Source: an uncultured Clostridia bacterium (lineage in GTDB: Bacteria; Bacillota; Clostridia; Peptostreptococcales; Anaerovoracaceae). From it: a DNA stretch of 34,113 nucleotides. Shown here piece after piece: positions 27,094-34,113 of the stretch; the first letter of the stretch is position 1; each line of letters starts with the position of its first letter. The translations under genes and the position numbers were made by a program. The notes beneath the pieces were generated by a model. The model ran no database searches. It was given only the letters and a program-made list of their open reading frames with translations, and had not been told where the DNA came from. The stretch lies in the NCBI GenBank assembly GCA_944382925.1, contig CALWNX010000088.1, forward strand, positions 1-34,113. The letters are read 5' to 3'.

Positions 27094-28070
27094 TGTTCGT
27101 CCAGTTCTCTGATAGCAGCGAGCATCTCCCGCTCTACCAGCTTTTCCGCCTCCCGGAGCGGCTTTTTTATCGTGCAGCCGGCGGCCTTGACGTGCCCGCC
27201 GCCGCCCAGCTTTTCGGCGATTCTGGCCACGTTGCCGCGGCTCTTGGCCCTGAGGCTGACCTTGATCTTCTCGCGCTCGTATTCCTTGATGACGGCGGCG
27301 TATTCCACGCCGGCAATCGAGCGCAGCTCCTTGGAAAGCCCCTCGGCTTCATCCATAAAAGCGCCCGTCTCCCGCAGGATTTCCCGGGAAACGCTCACGA
27401 GCGCGCCGCGTCCGCCGGCGATGAGCTTGAGACCCTCCATGGCCTTCGTCTGCATCATCATCTTTTCCAGGCGCACATTTTCGTAGATCGCCACGCTCAC
27501 CTTGTTGCAGTCAACGCCCCACTCGTAGAGCTCTGCGGCAATCAGATGGCTCTTGGCCTGCGTGTTGGAATACTGGAAATTGCCGGTATCCGTCGTGATG
27601 GCCGCAAAGATGGCCTCGCCGATCTCGCGGTCCGGGCCGACGCCGAGCTCGGCAAGCAGCGCATAGATGATCTGCCCGGTAGCAGCCTCTTTGGGATCGA
27701 TATAATTGTAGTCCCAGGCGCTCTCCCGGGCGGGATGATGATCGAGGCAGATCCTGAGGCGGCCGCGGTAAAAGGCCTGCGCCCGCTTCTCAAAGCGGTC
27801 CTCGCTGCTGCAGTCCACGCAGATGCAGATGTCCGGCTCCGGCAGCTTTTCGCAGTCGACGGTGCAGTAGCCGTTGTCCAGAAAGCGCAGGTTAGCCGGC
27901 AGCTCCTCGTCCACCAGCACAAAAGCTTCCTTGCCCATCAGTCTCAGCCCGCGGCAGAGCGCGGCGCAGGAGCCCAGCGCATCTCCGTCCGGGTTGACGT
28001 GCGGAAACAGCCAAACGCTTTCTGCCGCTTTGATTTTTTCTGCGATTACGCTCAGAGCATCATTCTTCAT
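27090..28070 (-). CDS. nrnA: DHH/DHHA1 phosphoesterase, NrnA-type oligoribonuclease
   Basis: NrnA-type enzymes degrade very short RNA oligonucleotides and dephosphorylate pAp to AMP with Mn. The 326-residue protein shows the DHH-domain metal ligands HVNPDGDALGS near the start and LDHHPA, and the DHHA1 substrate loop GGGGHVKAAG near the end. The ATG at 28068-28070, overlapping rbfA by 11 bp, gives the family start (MKNDALSV). A longer reading to 28106 adds a basic stretch lying wholly inside rbfA. The position after rbfA and before truB is the normal one in this operon. Confidence 0.93.
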   Translation of the reverse strand: MKNDALSVIAEKIKAAESVWLFPHVNPDGDALGSCAALCRGLRLMGKEAFVLVDEELPANLRFLDNGYCTVDCEKLPEPDICICVDCSSEDRFEKRAQAFYRGRLRICLDHHPARESAWDYNYIDPKEAATGQIIYALLAELGVGPDREIGEAIFAAITTDTGNFQYSNTQAKSHLIAAELYEWGVDCNKVSVAIYENVRLEKMMMQTKAMEGLKLIAGGRGALVSVSREILRETGAFMDEAEGLSKELRSIAGVEYAAVIKEYEREKIKVSLRAKSRGNVARIAEKLGGGGHVKAAGCTIKKPLREAEKLVEREMLAAIRELDEQ

Positions 28071-28470
28071 CGCCGTCTTTCTCCTCATCCTTCTGGTAGC
28101 TGTCAAAATCCATGGAATCGAGGAGCTCGTCGATATGCTTGCCGTATTCCATGGAATGATCCATCTTGAACAGCAGCTCAGGCACGCGCCTGATCCTGAT
28201 CTGGCGGCCTATTTCGCGGCGGAAAAGGCCCTCGCAGCTGGCAAGTCCCGCCAGCACTTCCTTTTCGCGGGCTCTGCGCGCCTCTTCATCCGTGGACATA
28301 TCAAGGAGCGAGACGTACAGAGTCGCATAGCTGCCGTCGCTGGTCACATCCGCGCCCGATATGCTGATCATGCCTGAAAGCCGGGGGTCCTTCACTTCAT
28401 GAAGAAGCATCTGGCCGATTATCTTCTTGATCTCTTCCGCCAGCCGGCCCTGTCTGTAACCCTTTCCCAT
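28060..28470 (-). CDS. rbfA: Ribosome-binding factor A
   Basis: RbfA is a small KH-fold protein (136 residues) that assists late maturation of the 16S rRNA 5' end on the 30S subunit. It shows the family pattern RLAEEIKKIIGQML, then VKDPRLSGMISI, and a segment ending RIRRVPELLFKMDHSMEYG. The C-terminal tail is strongly acidic (KDEEKDGDEE) and its last codons contain the start of the next gene. Confidence 0.95.
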   Translation of the reverse strand: MGKGYRQGRLAEEIKKIIGQMLLHEVKDPRLSGMISISGADVTSDGSYATLYVSLLDMSTDEEARRAREKEVLAGLASCEGLFRREIGRQIRIRRVPELLFKMDHSMEYGKHIDELLDSMDFDSYQKDEEKDGDEE

Positions 28471-28489
28471 AATTTTTCCTTTCCGGAGG

Positions 28490-31183
28490 CTACTTTCTCT
28501 CTACCTCCACCATGTGGAAGCATTCGATGGTGTCTCCGATCTTGATGTCGTTATAGTTTTCGATGCCGATACCGCATTCATAGCCCTGGTTGACTTCCTT
28601 GGCGTCGTCCTTGAATCTTCTCAGCGAGGAAATCTTGCCCTCGTGGATGACGATGCCGTCGCGCACGAGCCTGATCTCGGCGTTTCTCTGCACCCTGCCT
28701 TCCTGTACGTAAGCGCCGGCGATGATGCCCACGTTAGGTACCTTGAAGGTTTCGCGCACTTCGGCCTTGCCCAGCACCTCTTCTTTGAATTCCGGATCGA
28801 GCATGCCCTTCATGGCGTCTTCGACATCGTTGATGATGTCGTAGATTACTCTGTAAAGCCTGATCTGAATATTTTCTCTGTCGGCAAAGGCCTGCACGGC
28901 GGTGGTCGGTCTTACGTTGAAGCCGATGATGATCGAGCCGGTAGTGCCGGCCAGCATAACGTCGGATTCGGTGACCGTGCCGACGCCGGTGTGGATGATC
29001 TTTACTCTTACATTTTCGTTGTTGAGCTTCTCCAGCGAGGAAACGATCGCGCCGATAGAGCCCTGCACGTCGCCCTTGATGATGAGGTTGAGGTCCTTGA
29101 CCTCGCCCTCCTGAATCTGGCTGAAGAGCTGCTCCAGAGTGGTGCTGGCGTTTCTGGCCAGAATCTCTTCTCTGAGCTTGGCTTTTCTGTTTTCGGCGAT
29201 CTCCCTGGCCACCTTGTCTTCCTTGACGACGCGGAATTCGTCGCCGGCTTCAGGTACGTCGTTGAGGCCGAGGATTTCCACCGCGGTAGCCGGTCCGGCC
29301 TTGCGGATGGTCTCTCCCTTGTAGTTGGTCATCAGACGGATCTTGCCCGAGCAGGTGCCGGCGACTACGCTCTGACCGCTCTTGACCGTACCGTTGGTTA
29401 CCAGCAGCGTGGCGACAGGGCCCTTGTTCTTATCCAGTCTCGCTTCGATGACCGAACCCATGCCCAGGCGGTTAGGGTTGGCCTTCAGCTCGAGAACTTC
29501 GGCCTGCAGGAGGATCATCTCCAGCAGGTTGACGATGCCCTCGCCCGTCTTGGCGGATACCGGCACGGAAATAACGTCTCCGCCCCAGTCTTCTACGAGG
29601 ATGCCGTATTCCGTCAGATCCTGCTTGACGCGGTCGGGATTGGCGCCCGGCTTATCTATCTTGTTGATGGCCACGATGATCGGCACTCCGGCCGCCTTGG
29701 CGTGGCTGATGGATTCTACCGTCTGCGGCTTGACGGAATCGTCGGCCGCTACTACCAGCACGGCGATGTCGGTGATGTGCGCGCCTCTGGCTCTCATGGC
29801 GGTAAAGGCTTCGTGTCCCGGCGTATCGAGGAAGACGATCTTCTGTCCGTTGATGGTTACCTCGGAGGCGCCGATGTGCTGCGTGATGCCGCCGGATTCG
29901 GAGGCGGTCACGTTGGTCTTTCTGATGGCGTCAAGAAGCGAGGTCTTGCCGTGGTCTACGTGACCCATGACAGTGATGATCGGCGGCCGCGGCTTCAGAT
30001 CTTCTTCGCGGTCCTCGAAGTTCTCCAGACCCTCTTCGATCTCCTCTTCCTCGACCTTGGTCACGGCTACGCTCAGTCCCAGCTCGTCGGCCAGGATCAT
30101 GACCGTATCCTCGTCTATGTTCTGATTGATGTTGGCCATGATGCCGAGCTTCATCAGCGTCATGATCACCTGCGAATTGGTTACGCCCGTCTGCTCGCAG
30201 AAGCCTGCGACCGTGATCGGCACGGTGATGGCCACAGTGCCGCTCGGCAGCTCCTGCAGAACGTCCTCTTCTGCGGCCGGTGCCGGCTTCGGCTTGTTGT
30301 GCTTCTTCGGTTTGGTCTGCTTTTCCAGCGAACGCTCCTGGATCTTCTGCTTATTCTTCTTGCCGCCTGTTTCCAGCTTGGCGAACTTGTTTCTTTCCTT
30401 GTCCTGATGCTGCAGCTTTTCTGCGCGCTTCTGCCCCTGACGGGCATTCATATCGCGGTCGGCGGCCGGCGCCGGACGGCGGCTGCCCTGACGGGCTCCC
30501 TTGTCGTCTCTGTCGCTGCGCTCGGCTCTTGGCCCTCTGTCCTGTCCTCTGGCCGGTCTGCCGCTGCCGCTTCTCTCTCCGCGCGCTCCTCTGCTGTCAC
30601 TGCGCTCAGGTCTTTCGCCCCGCGGCGTTCTTTCTCTGCGCTCGCCTCTCTGACCGTCGCGCTCGTTTCTCTGGCCTTCTTTAACAGCCGGGCGCGGTTT
30701 TTCGCTCCGCGGCGCTTCTGTCTTCGGCGCTTCCGTCTTCGCAGCCTCGGCTTTTGGCGCTTCTGCCTTTGAAGCTTCGACCTTCGCAGCCTCGGCTTTT
30801 GGCGCTTCCGCCTTTGGAGCTTCGCTCTTTGGCGCCTCGGCCTTTACGGTCTCAGTCTTTGGCGCTTCAGTCTTTGGCGCTTCTGCTGCGACCGGCTCTT
30901 TGCCTCTTTCGGAAACCTCTTTCGGCACTACCGGCGTGCCGATCGGCATTCTCGTCCTGCCTTCCAAATTTTTATTGGCTACCGGCGTGCCGATAGGCGG
31001 CCTCTGCGCCGGTCTTGTCTCTGCTGCCGGCCGGGCCGGTCTGGTATTTTTAGTCTGGGTTCTCAGCTGCGGCTTTACCGCTGCCTTGACGGTTACCCGG
31101 GGCTGTTCTTCCGCCTGGCCTTCGGCCTTTTTCGGCGTTGCCCTTACTATTTTCGTTTCTTTCGTGTTGCTCTCTGTTGCCAT
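28490..31183 (-). CDS. infB: Translation initiation factor IF-2 with long repetitive N-terminal region
   Basis: IF-2 is the GTPase that brings initiator tRNA to the ribosome. Of its 897 residues, about the first 300 are low-complexity. They contain eleven or twelve five-residue K-x-E-A-x repeats (104-158), an Arg/Gly/Asp-rich stretch (160-250) and a Lys-rich stretch (250-300). Then come the IF2N segment (about 318-370), the G domain with GHVDHGKT (407-414), DTPGHEAF and NKIDKPGAN, and the C-terminal domains that bind the initiator tRNA. The ATG at 31181-31183 has gaggagg upstream. The N-terminal region is variable in the family and dispensable for the core function. Confidence 0.97.
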   Translation of the reverse strand: MATESNTKETKIVRATPKKAEGQAEEQPRVTVKAAVKPQLRTQTKNTRPARPAAETRPAQRPPIGTPVANKNLEGRTRMPIGTPVVPKEVSERGKEPVAAEAPKTEAPKTETVKAEAPKSEAPKAEAPKAEAAKVEASKAEAPKAEAAKTEAPKTEAPRSEKPRPAVKEGQRNERDGQRGERRERTPRGERPERSDSRGARGERSGSGRPARGQDRGPRAERSDRDDKGARQGSRRPAPAADRDMNARQGQKRAEKLQHQDKERNKFAKLETGGKKNKQKIQERSLEKQTKPKKHNKPKPAPAAEEDVLQELPSGTVAITVPITVAGFCEQTGVTNSQVIMTLMKLGIMANINQNIDEDTVMILADELGLSVAVTKVEEEEIEEGLENFEDREEDLKPRPPIITVMGHVDHGKTSLLDAIRKTNVTASESGGITQHIGASEVTINGQKIVFLDTPGHEAFTAMRARGAHITDIAVLVVAADDSVKPQTVESISHAKAAGVPIIVAINKIDKPGANPDRVKQDLTEYGILVEDWGGDVISVPVSAKTGEGIVNLLEMILLQAEVLELKANPNRLGMGSVIEARLDKNKGPVATLLVTNGTVKSGQSVVAGTCSGKIRLMTNYKGETIRKAGPATAVEILGLNDVPEAGDEFRVVKEDKVAREIAENRKAKLREEILARNASTTLEQLFSQIQEGEVKDLNLIIKGDVQGSIGAIVSSLEKLNNENVRVKIIHTGVGTVTESDVMLAGTTGSIIIGFNVRPTTAVQAFADRENIQIRLYRVIYDIINDVEDAMKGMLDPEFKEEVLGKAEVRETFKVPNVGIIAGAYVQEGRVQRNAEIRLVRDGIVIHEGKISSLRRFKDDAKEVNQGYECGIGIENYNDIKIGDTIECFHMVEVERK
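30710..30874. repeat. 15-bp coding minisatellite inside infB
   Basis: Eleven tandem 15-bp units encode K-x-E-A-P/A/S. Units have diverged mostly at synonymous or x positions. Such tracts change length easily by slippage. Confidence 0.8.
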
Positions 31184-31196
31184 TAGAACACCTCCT

Positions 31197-31508
31197 CTAT
31201 ATCGAATGGGTATCGATTTCTTCTATGATCGCTCTTGCCAGGTTGGGATCGGTGATGCCGAAGATGCCGGCATTCTCCTTGCCGGTGATCTTGGAAAGCT
31301 CTGCCATCGTGGCGAAGATCCTCACGGGCACCCCGTTTGCTCTGGCGGCATGTGTCATCTTGTCGAGCGAATTTGCGGCCAGGTCGCCGGCCAGCACCAG
31401 CGCTCTGACCTTGCCGCGGCTCATGGCCAGCAGGCAGGTATTGTAGCCCGTCTGCAGCAGCCGCCCGCGGGCCGCCAGTCCCATATATCTCAGTACCTTA
31501 TCTTTCAT
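31197..31508 (-). CDS. Ribosomal protein L7Ae-family protein (YlxQ)
   Basis: A 103-residue RNA-binding protein of the L7Ae/L30e fold, found in this place (between rnpM and infB) in many Firmicutes. L7Ae relatives bind kink-turn RNA. Family features include GLAARGRLLQTGYN at the start, a KVRALVLAGDLA strand-loop, and a variable end. I prefer the ATG at 31506-31508, overlapping the rnpM 3' end by 11 bp; a TTG at 31520 is the alternative, and neither has a clear ribosome-binding site. The exact RNA target is not known to me. Confidence 0.88.
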   Translation of the reverse strand: MKDKVLRYMGLAARGRLLQTGYNTCLLAMSRGKVRALVLAGDLAANSLDKMTHAARANGVPVRIFATMAELSKITGKENAGIFGITDPNLARAIIEEIDTHSI

Positions 31509-31773
31509 CTTGTTGTTCAAGCTGAGCGAAAAGCTCGCGTTTTTGTTCTTCGTCTATCGTAGTCCCCAGGCTGCGCTCGAGAGCCTTCTTCTTGTAGGCC
31601 TTTTCCCAGCAGCTTTTGCTGTGGCGGCACAGATAGGCGCCGCGGCCCTTGGCTCTGCCGCTTTCATCCAGCGTTATACGTCCTTCGTAGCAGGCGATGC
31701 GTATAAGCTCATGTTTTTCCTTCGATGTCATGCAGCCTATACAGCGGCGCATGGGTACTTTTCTCTCCTTCAC
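31498..31773 (-). CDS. rnpM: RNase P modulator RnpM (YlxR)
   Basis: This 91-residue basic protein belongs to the YlxR family, shown in Bacillus subtilis to bind RNase P RNA and modulate its activity. It has the opening MRRCIGCMTSKEKHELIRI with a Cys pair (C11, C14), and GRGAYLCRHSKSCWEKA in the middle. It starts at GTG 31771-31773, which overlaps the nusA stop codon, with aaggagag at the end of nusA as ribosome-binding site. It overlaps the L7Ae-family gene at its 3' end. Confidence 0.92.
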   Translation of the reverse strand: MKERKVPMRRCIGCMTSKEKHELIRIACYEGRITLDESGRAKGRGAYLCRHSKSCWEKAYKKKALERSLGTTIDEEQKRELFAQLEQQDER

Positions 31774-32948
31774 TCGTTCTCTCCTTCGGAAGCCACGCTT
31801 TCCTCCGCAACGCTCTCTTCTGCGGCGGCCTCGACGCTTTCGGAGCTTTCTTCTGCTTCAGGTTCTTCCGCCTCAAGCGGCTCCTCTTCAGGCTCTTTAG
31901 CCTCGAGCTGCGCCTCGTACTGCGAATGGCTCTTGATGTCGATCTTCCAGCCGCTGACCTTGGCCGCCAGCCTTACGTTCTGTCCTTCCTTGCCGATGGC
32001 CAGTGAAAGCTGATAGTCAGGCACCACGACCATGGCGGCCTTTTCGCCGTCTTCTGCCAGCAGCACCTGCTCAACCTTGGCCGGGCTGAGCACGCTGGCG
32101 ATCAGCTCCTCGGGATCCTCGCTCCAGGTGATGATGTCTATCTTTTCGCCGTGAAGCTCGTCGACGATGGCCTGCACTCTTGAACCTCTGGCTCCTACGC
32201 AGGCGCCGACAGGATCGACGTCTTCATATTCGGTGTAAACCGCCATCTTGGTGCGGGAACCGGCTTCTCTGGCGATGCCTCTGATCTCGACCGTGCCGTC
32301 TTCGATCTCCGGCACCTCCAGCTCGAACAGCCTCTTGACAAGACCCGGATGCGAGCGGGAAAGGAACACCTGCGGTCCCTTGGTGGTTTTCTTTACATCC
32401 ATGATGTAAACCTTGAGCCTGTCGTTGACCTTGTATCTTTCGCCCGGCACCTGCTCGTTGACCGGCAGGATGCCTTCCGTGCGGCCGAGGTTGACGAAGA
32501 TCGTGCCGTTGCTGAGTCTCTGCACCGTGCCGGTGACGATCTCGCCCTGTCTTTCGATGTAGTCGTCGAAGATCATGCCTCTTTCGGCTTCTCTGATCCG
32601 CTGCACTACGACCTGCTTGGCGGTCTGGGCGGCGATGCGGCCGACGTCTCTCGGCGTTACCTGATATTCGACGATGTCGCCGGCCTGGTATCTGTAATCT
32701 ATCTCTCTGGCTTCCTCGACGGAGATCTGCGTGAGCTCGTCTGTGATCTCATCGACTACGTCCATGCGCATGATGACGGCGATGTCGCCGCTCTCACGGT
32801 CAATATCCACTCTGACATTCTGGGCGGTGCCGTAATTCTTCTTGTATGCGGACACCAGCGCCGATTCGATGGCTTCGATCAGCACATCCTTGGATATTTG
32901 ACGCTCTCTCTCCAGATCGTCGATCGCCTGAATAAATTCCCTGTTCAT
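31770..32948 (-). CDS. nusA: Transcription termination/antitermination factor NusA
   Basis: NusA binds RNA polymerase and nascent RNA and modulates pausing, termination and antitermination. The 392-residue protein has the N-terminal polymerase-binding domain (1-125), an S1 domain (about 130-200) and two KH domains (about 205-345, with VGACVGARGSRVQAI and LAIGKEGQNVRLA). A final tail of about 45 residues is almost all Glu, Ala and Ser. The tail is not part of the usual Firmicute NusA core. The ATG at 32946-32948 follows aaggaggg. A 24-codon in-frame extension overlaps rimP and is rejected. Confidence 0.96.
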   Translation of the reverse strand: MNREFIQAIDDLERERQISKDVLIEAIESALVSAYKKNYGTAQNVRVDIDRESGDIAVIMRMDVVDEITDELTQISVEEAREIDYRYQAGDIVEYQVTPRDVGRIAAQTAKQVVVQRIREAERGMIFDDYIERQGEIVTGTVQRLSNGTIFVNLGRTEGILPVNEQVPGERYKVNDRLKVYIMDVKKTTKGPQVFLSRSHPGLVKRLFELEVPEIEDGTVEIRGIAREAGSRTKMAVYTEYEDVDPVGACVGARGSRVQAIVDELHGEKIDIITWSEDPEELIASVLSPAKVEQVLLAEDGEKAAMVVVPDYQLSLAIGKEGQNVRLAAKVSGWKIDIKSHSQYEAQLEAKEPEEEPLEAEEPEAEESSESVEAAAEESVAEESVASEGENE

Positions 32949-32965
32949 TTTGCGTAAACCCTCCT

Positions 32966-33481
32966 TTAGAAAACTACGGCCAGGCAGGTCTTTGCCACCT
33001 GCTCCGCGGGAAATTTCCATTCTTTGTCCCGGTCGTCCCTGATGACGACCTCATCATCTATCAGTCCTGTCAGCGTGCCGGTAAAGTTTTTTTGTCCCTC
33101 CAGCGGCCGGTAAAGGCTGACCTCTACCAAGGCGCCGACATACTTTGCGTAATGCTCCGGCTTATACAGCGTCCTGTCCATTCCCGGCGAGGACACCTCC
33201 AGATAATAATTCTGCGCTATCGGATCGAGCTCATCCAGCTTTTCGCTTAAAAAGCGGCTGGCCAGCTCGCAGTCGTCGGTGGAAATATATCCGCCTTCGC
33301 TGCCTGCCCCGCCGTCTTTAGCGCCGGCGCTGCCCGGCCCGCTCGCCTTATCTATATATACTCGCAGGAACCAGTCTCTGCCCTCCTTGACGAATTCGCA
33401 GTGATAGAGCTCCAGCCCGTTTTCTCTGAAAAAGTCCGCACAGATCTCGGCGACGAGCTCTGTGATCTTCTGTTTAGCCAT
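32966..33481 (-). CDS. rimP: Ribosome maturation factor RimP
   Basis: RimP (171 residues) assists assembly of the 30S subunit. It has the family features: the LRVYID strand (39-44), STDDCELASRF, and LEVSSPGMDRTL. A Gly/Ser/Ala-rich insertion of about 18 residues (46-64) splits the first domain between RVYIDK and the STDDC helix. The ATG at 33479-33481 follows gaggagg. It is the first gene of the long operon that ends with ribF; nusA starts 17 bp later. Confidence 0.95.
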   Translation of the reverse strand: MAKQKITELVAEICADFFRENGLELYHCEFVKEGRDWFLRVYIDKASGPGSAGAKDGGAGSEGGYISTDDCELASRFLSEKLDELDPIAQNYYLEVSSPGMDRTLYKPEHYAKYVGALVEVSLYRPLEGQKNFTGTLTGLIDDEVVIRDDRDKEWKFPAEQVAKTCLAVVF

Positions 33482-33520
33482 CCTTCCTCCTCTCAAGGAC
33501 GCCCGCTATGGGCCGGTCAA

Positions 33521-33552
33521 CAAAACTGAAAGAGTGGGTTTTGCCCACTCTT
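33521..33552 (-). terminator. Terminator-like hairpin in front of rimP
   Basis: The 9-bp stem aagagtggg/cccactctt (33530-33538 with 33544-33552) is followed on the minus strand by tcagttttg. It lies between the putative operon promoter and rimP, so it may be an attenuator. Otherwise it terminates the upstream ferredoxin-fusion transcript. Confidence 0.6.
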
Positions 33553-33584
33553 CCAAGAAATAACTTTAGATTTAATCCTTATTT

Positions 33585-33613
33585 AGATTACCACATAAAT
33601 CGCACCGTTGCAA
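33585..33613 (-). promoter_or_regulatory. Possible promoter of the rimP operon
   Basis: On the minus strand TTGCAA (33608-33613) and a weak TAATCT (33585-33590) are 17 bp apart, with an upstream TG near the -10. The leader would be nearly 100 nt and would contain the hairpin at 33530-33552. Confidence 0.4.
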
Positions 33614-33633
33614 GGTTTTTTTGCATTTTTTAT

Positions 33634-34113
33634 TTATTTTCTTTCCAGCCGGCACATCAGCGCCTGTCCGGCCAGAGGACATTTGCTGTAGCAGATGCCG
33701 CAGTCGTCGCAGTCCATCTCGCGGATGTGGTAGCGGCCGTCCGCGCCCTGATAGATCGCCTGCTCCGCACAGTTGTCAAAGCATTGACCGCAGCCGTTGC
33801 ACGCCTCGCTGATATAATATGTCATCGGATCAGGCTTCTCGCCGCCGAAGCCAAAGCGCAGCCTTCTGACCATGTCGTCGCGGTACAGATGCAGGATCTC
33901 GCCGCTGCCGGATTCGAGGCGAAAGAGTGCGATCAGCGCGGTATTATGTCTGTACATTGCCATAGTGCCGGGATTTTTCTCCGCGTACTCGCGGTAAATC
34001 GCTTCGTCCGTGCACTCCTCGGCGCGAGCCCTGAGCCTGATGCTGTGATGCGTGTCCTCAAGCAGCGAAGAGGCGGCGATGTAAGGGAACTCCTTCACCT
34101 GGCGATAAAACGG
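33634..34113 (-). CDS. Flavin split-barrel / 4Fe-4S ferredoxin fusion protein (5' end outside window)
   Basis: The reading frame stays open to the window edge, so the N-terminal part is missing. About 160 residues are visible. The first 95 resemble the second half of a pyridoxamine-phosphate-oxidase-like flavin-binding barrel (FYRQVKEFPYIA, SIRLRARAEE, REYAEKNPGTMAMY). The last 60 carry two ferredoxin-type clusters: CNGCGQCFDNCAEQAI and CDDCGICYSKCPLAG. Such proteins probably pass electrons between a bound flavin and reduced ferredoxin-type centres in anaerobes; the reaction is unknown. A GTG at 34096-34098 could serve as a start but lies in mid-domain and lacks a ribosome-binding site. Confidence 0.8.
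   Translation of the reverse strand, partial: PFYRQVKEFPYIAASSLLEDTHHSIRLRARAEECTDEAIYREYAEKNPGTMAMYRHNTALIALFRLESGSGEILHLYRDDMVRRLRFGFGGEKPDPMTYYISEACNGCGQCFDNCAEQAIYQGADGRYHIREMDCDDCGICYSKCPLAGQALMCRLERK

Noticed and set aside
28514-30772. 752-codon plus-strand ORF antisense to infB
   Set aside because: It is a shadow of infB, with low-complexity Leu/Ser-rich translation at the repeat region and no start signals.

Overview
The window looks like a chromosomal segment of a GC-moderate (roughly 55-58 % by eye) anaerobic, amino-acid-using Firmicute of the class Clostridia. The grounds are the rimP-nusA-rnpM-L7Ae-infB-rbfA-nrnA-truB-ribF and rpsO-pnp order, a T-box leader in front of a long (1040-codon) isoleucyl-tRNA synthetase gene, a Gram-positive lipoprotein metal-binding protein, and a sigma-54-type alanine catabolic unit. 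I cannot name a species. There is no rRNA, tRNA, IS element, prophage or CRISPR array in view.

Layout. (1) 1-1670: a 42-bp-phased array of 21-bp GC palindromes, then a NUDIX hydrolase gene and a small P-loop protein gene, both on the minus strand. (2) 1673-7404, minus: two MacB-like fused ABC ATPase/permease genes followed by rlmN, tightly packed. (3) 7445-10943, minus: ileS with its promoter, Ile T-box leader and terminator. (4) 10957-15710, plus: a degenerate coding stretch, a sigma-54-dependent activator, a sigma-54 promoter with an upstream inverted-repeat site, an alanine dehydrogenase, a sodium:alanine symporter, and a long repeat-rich, foldable 3' region ending in a strong terminator. 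(5) 15775-19662, plus: a metallophosphoesterase, then an apparently autoregulated zinc-uptake operon (zur-znuA-znuC-znuB). (6) 19649-21884: an APC-family amino acid antiporter (minus) divergent from a GntR/FCD regulator (plus). (7) 22057-25186, minus: pnp, rpsO and a small Cys-motif protein. (8) 25206-33613, minus: the translation/RNA-processing operon from rimP to ribF. (9) 33634-34113, minus: the 3' part of a flavin-barrel/ferredoxin fusion gene that runs off the window.

How the genes fit together. The alanine unit should import L-alanine with Na+ and deaminate it to pyruvate, ammonium and NADH, with a PAS-containing enhancer-binding protein as the likely switch. The zinc unit pairs a Fur-family repressor with its own ABC importer. 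Most other genes are housekeeping (decoding, rRNA modification, ribosome maturation, mRNA decay).

The most unusual material is non-coding. It comprises the phased hairpin array at the left edge, which seems to continue beyond the window, and the nested-repeat 3' region at 15369-15710, whose direct and inverted copies of one element can pair into a nested fold. A perfect 28-bp palindrome at 21954-21981 has no assigned role. All identifications are from reading the sequence; no database search was run.
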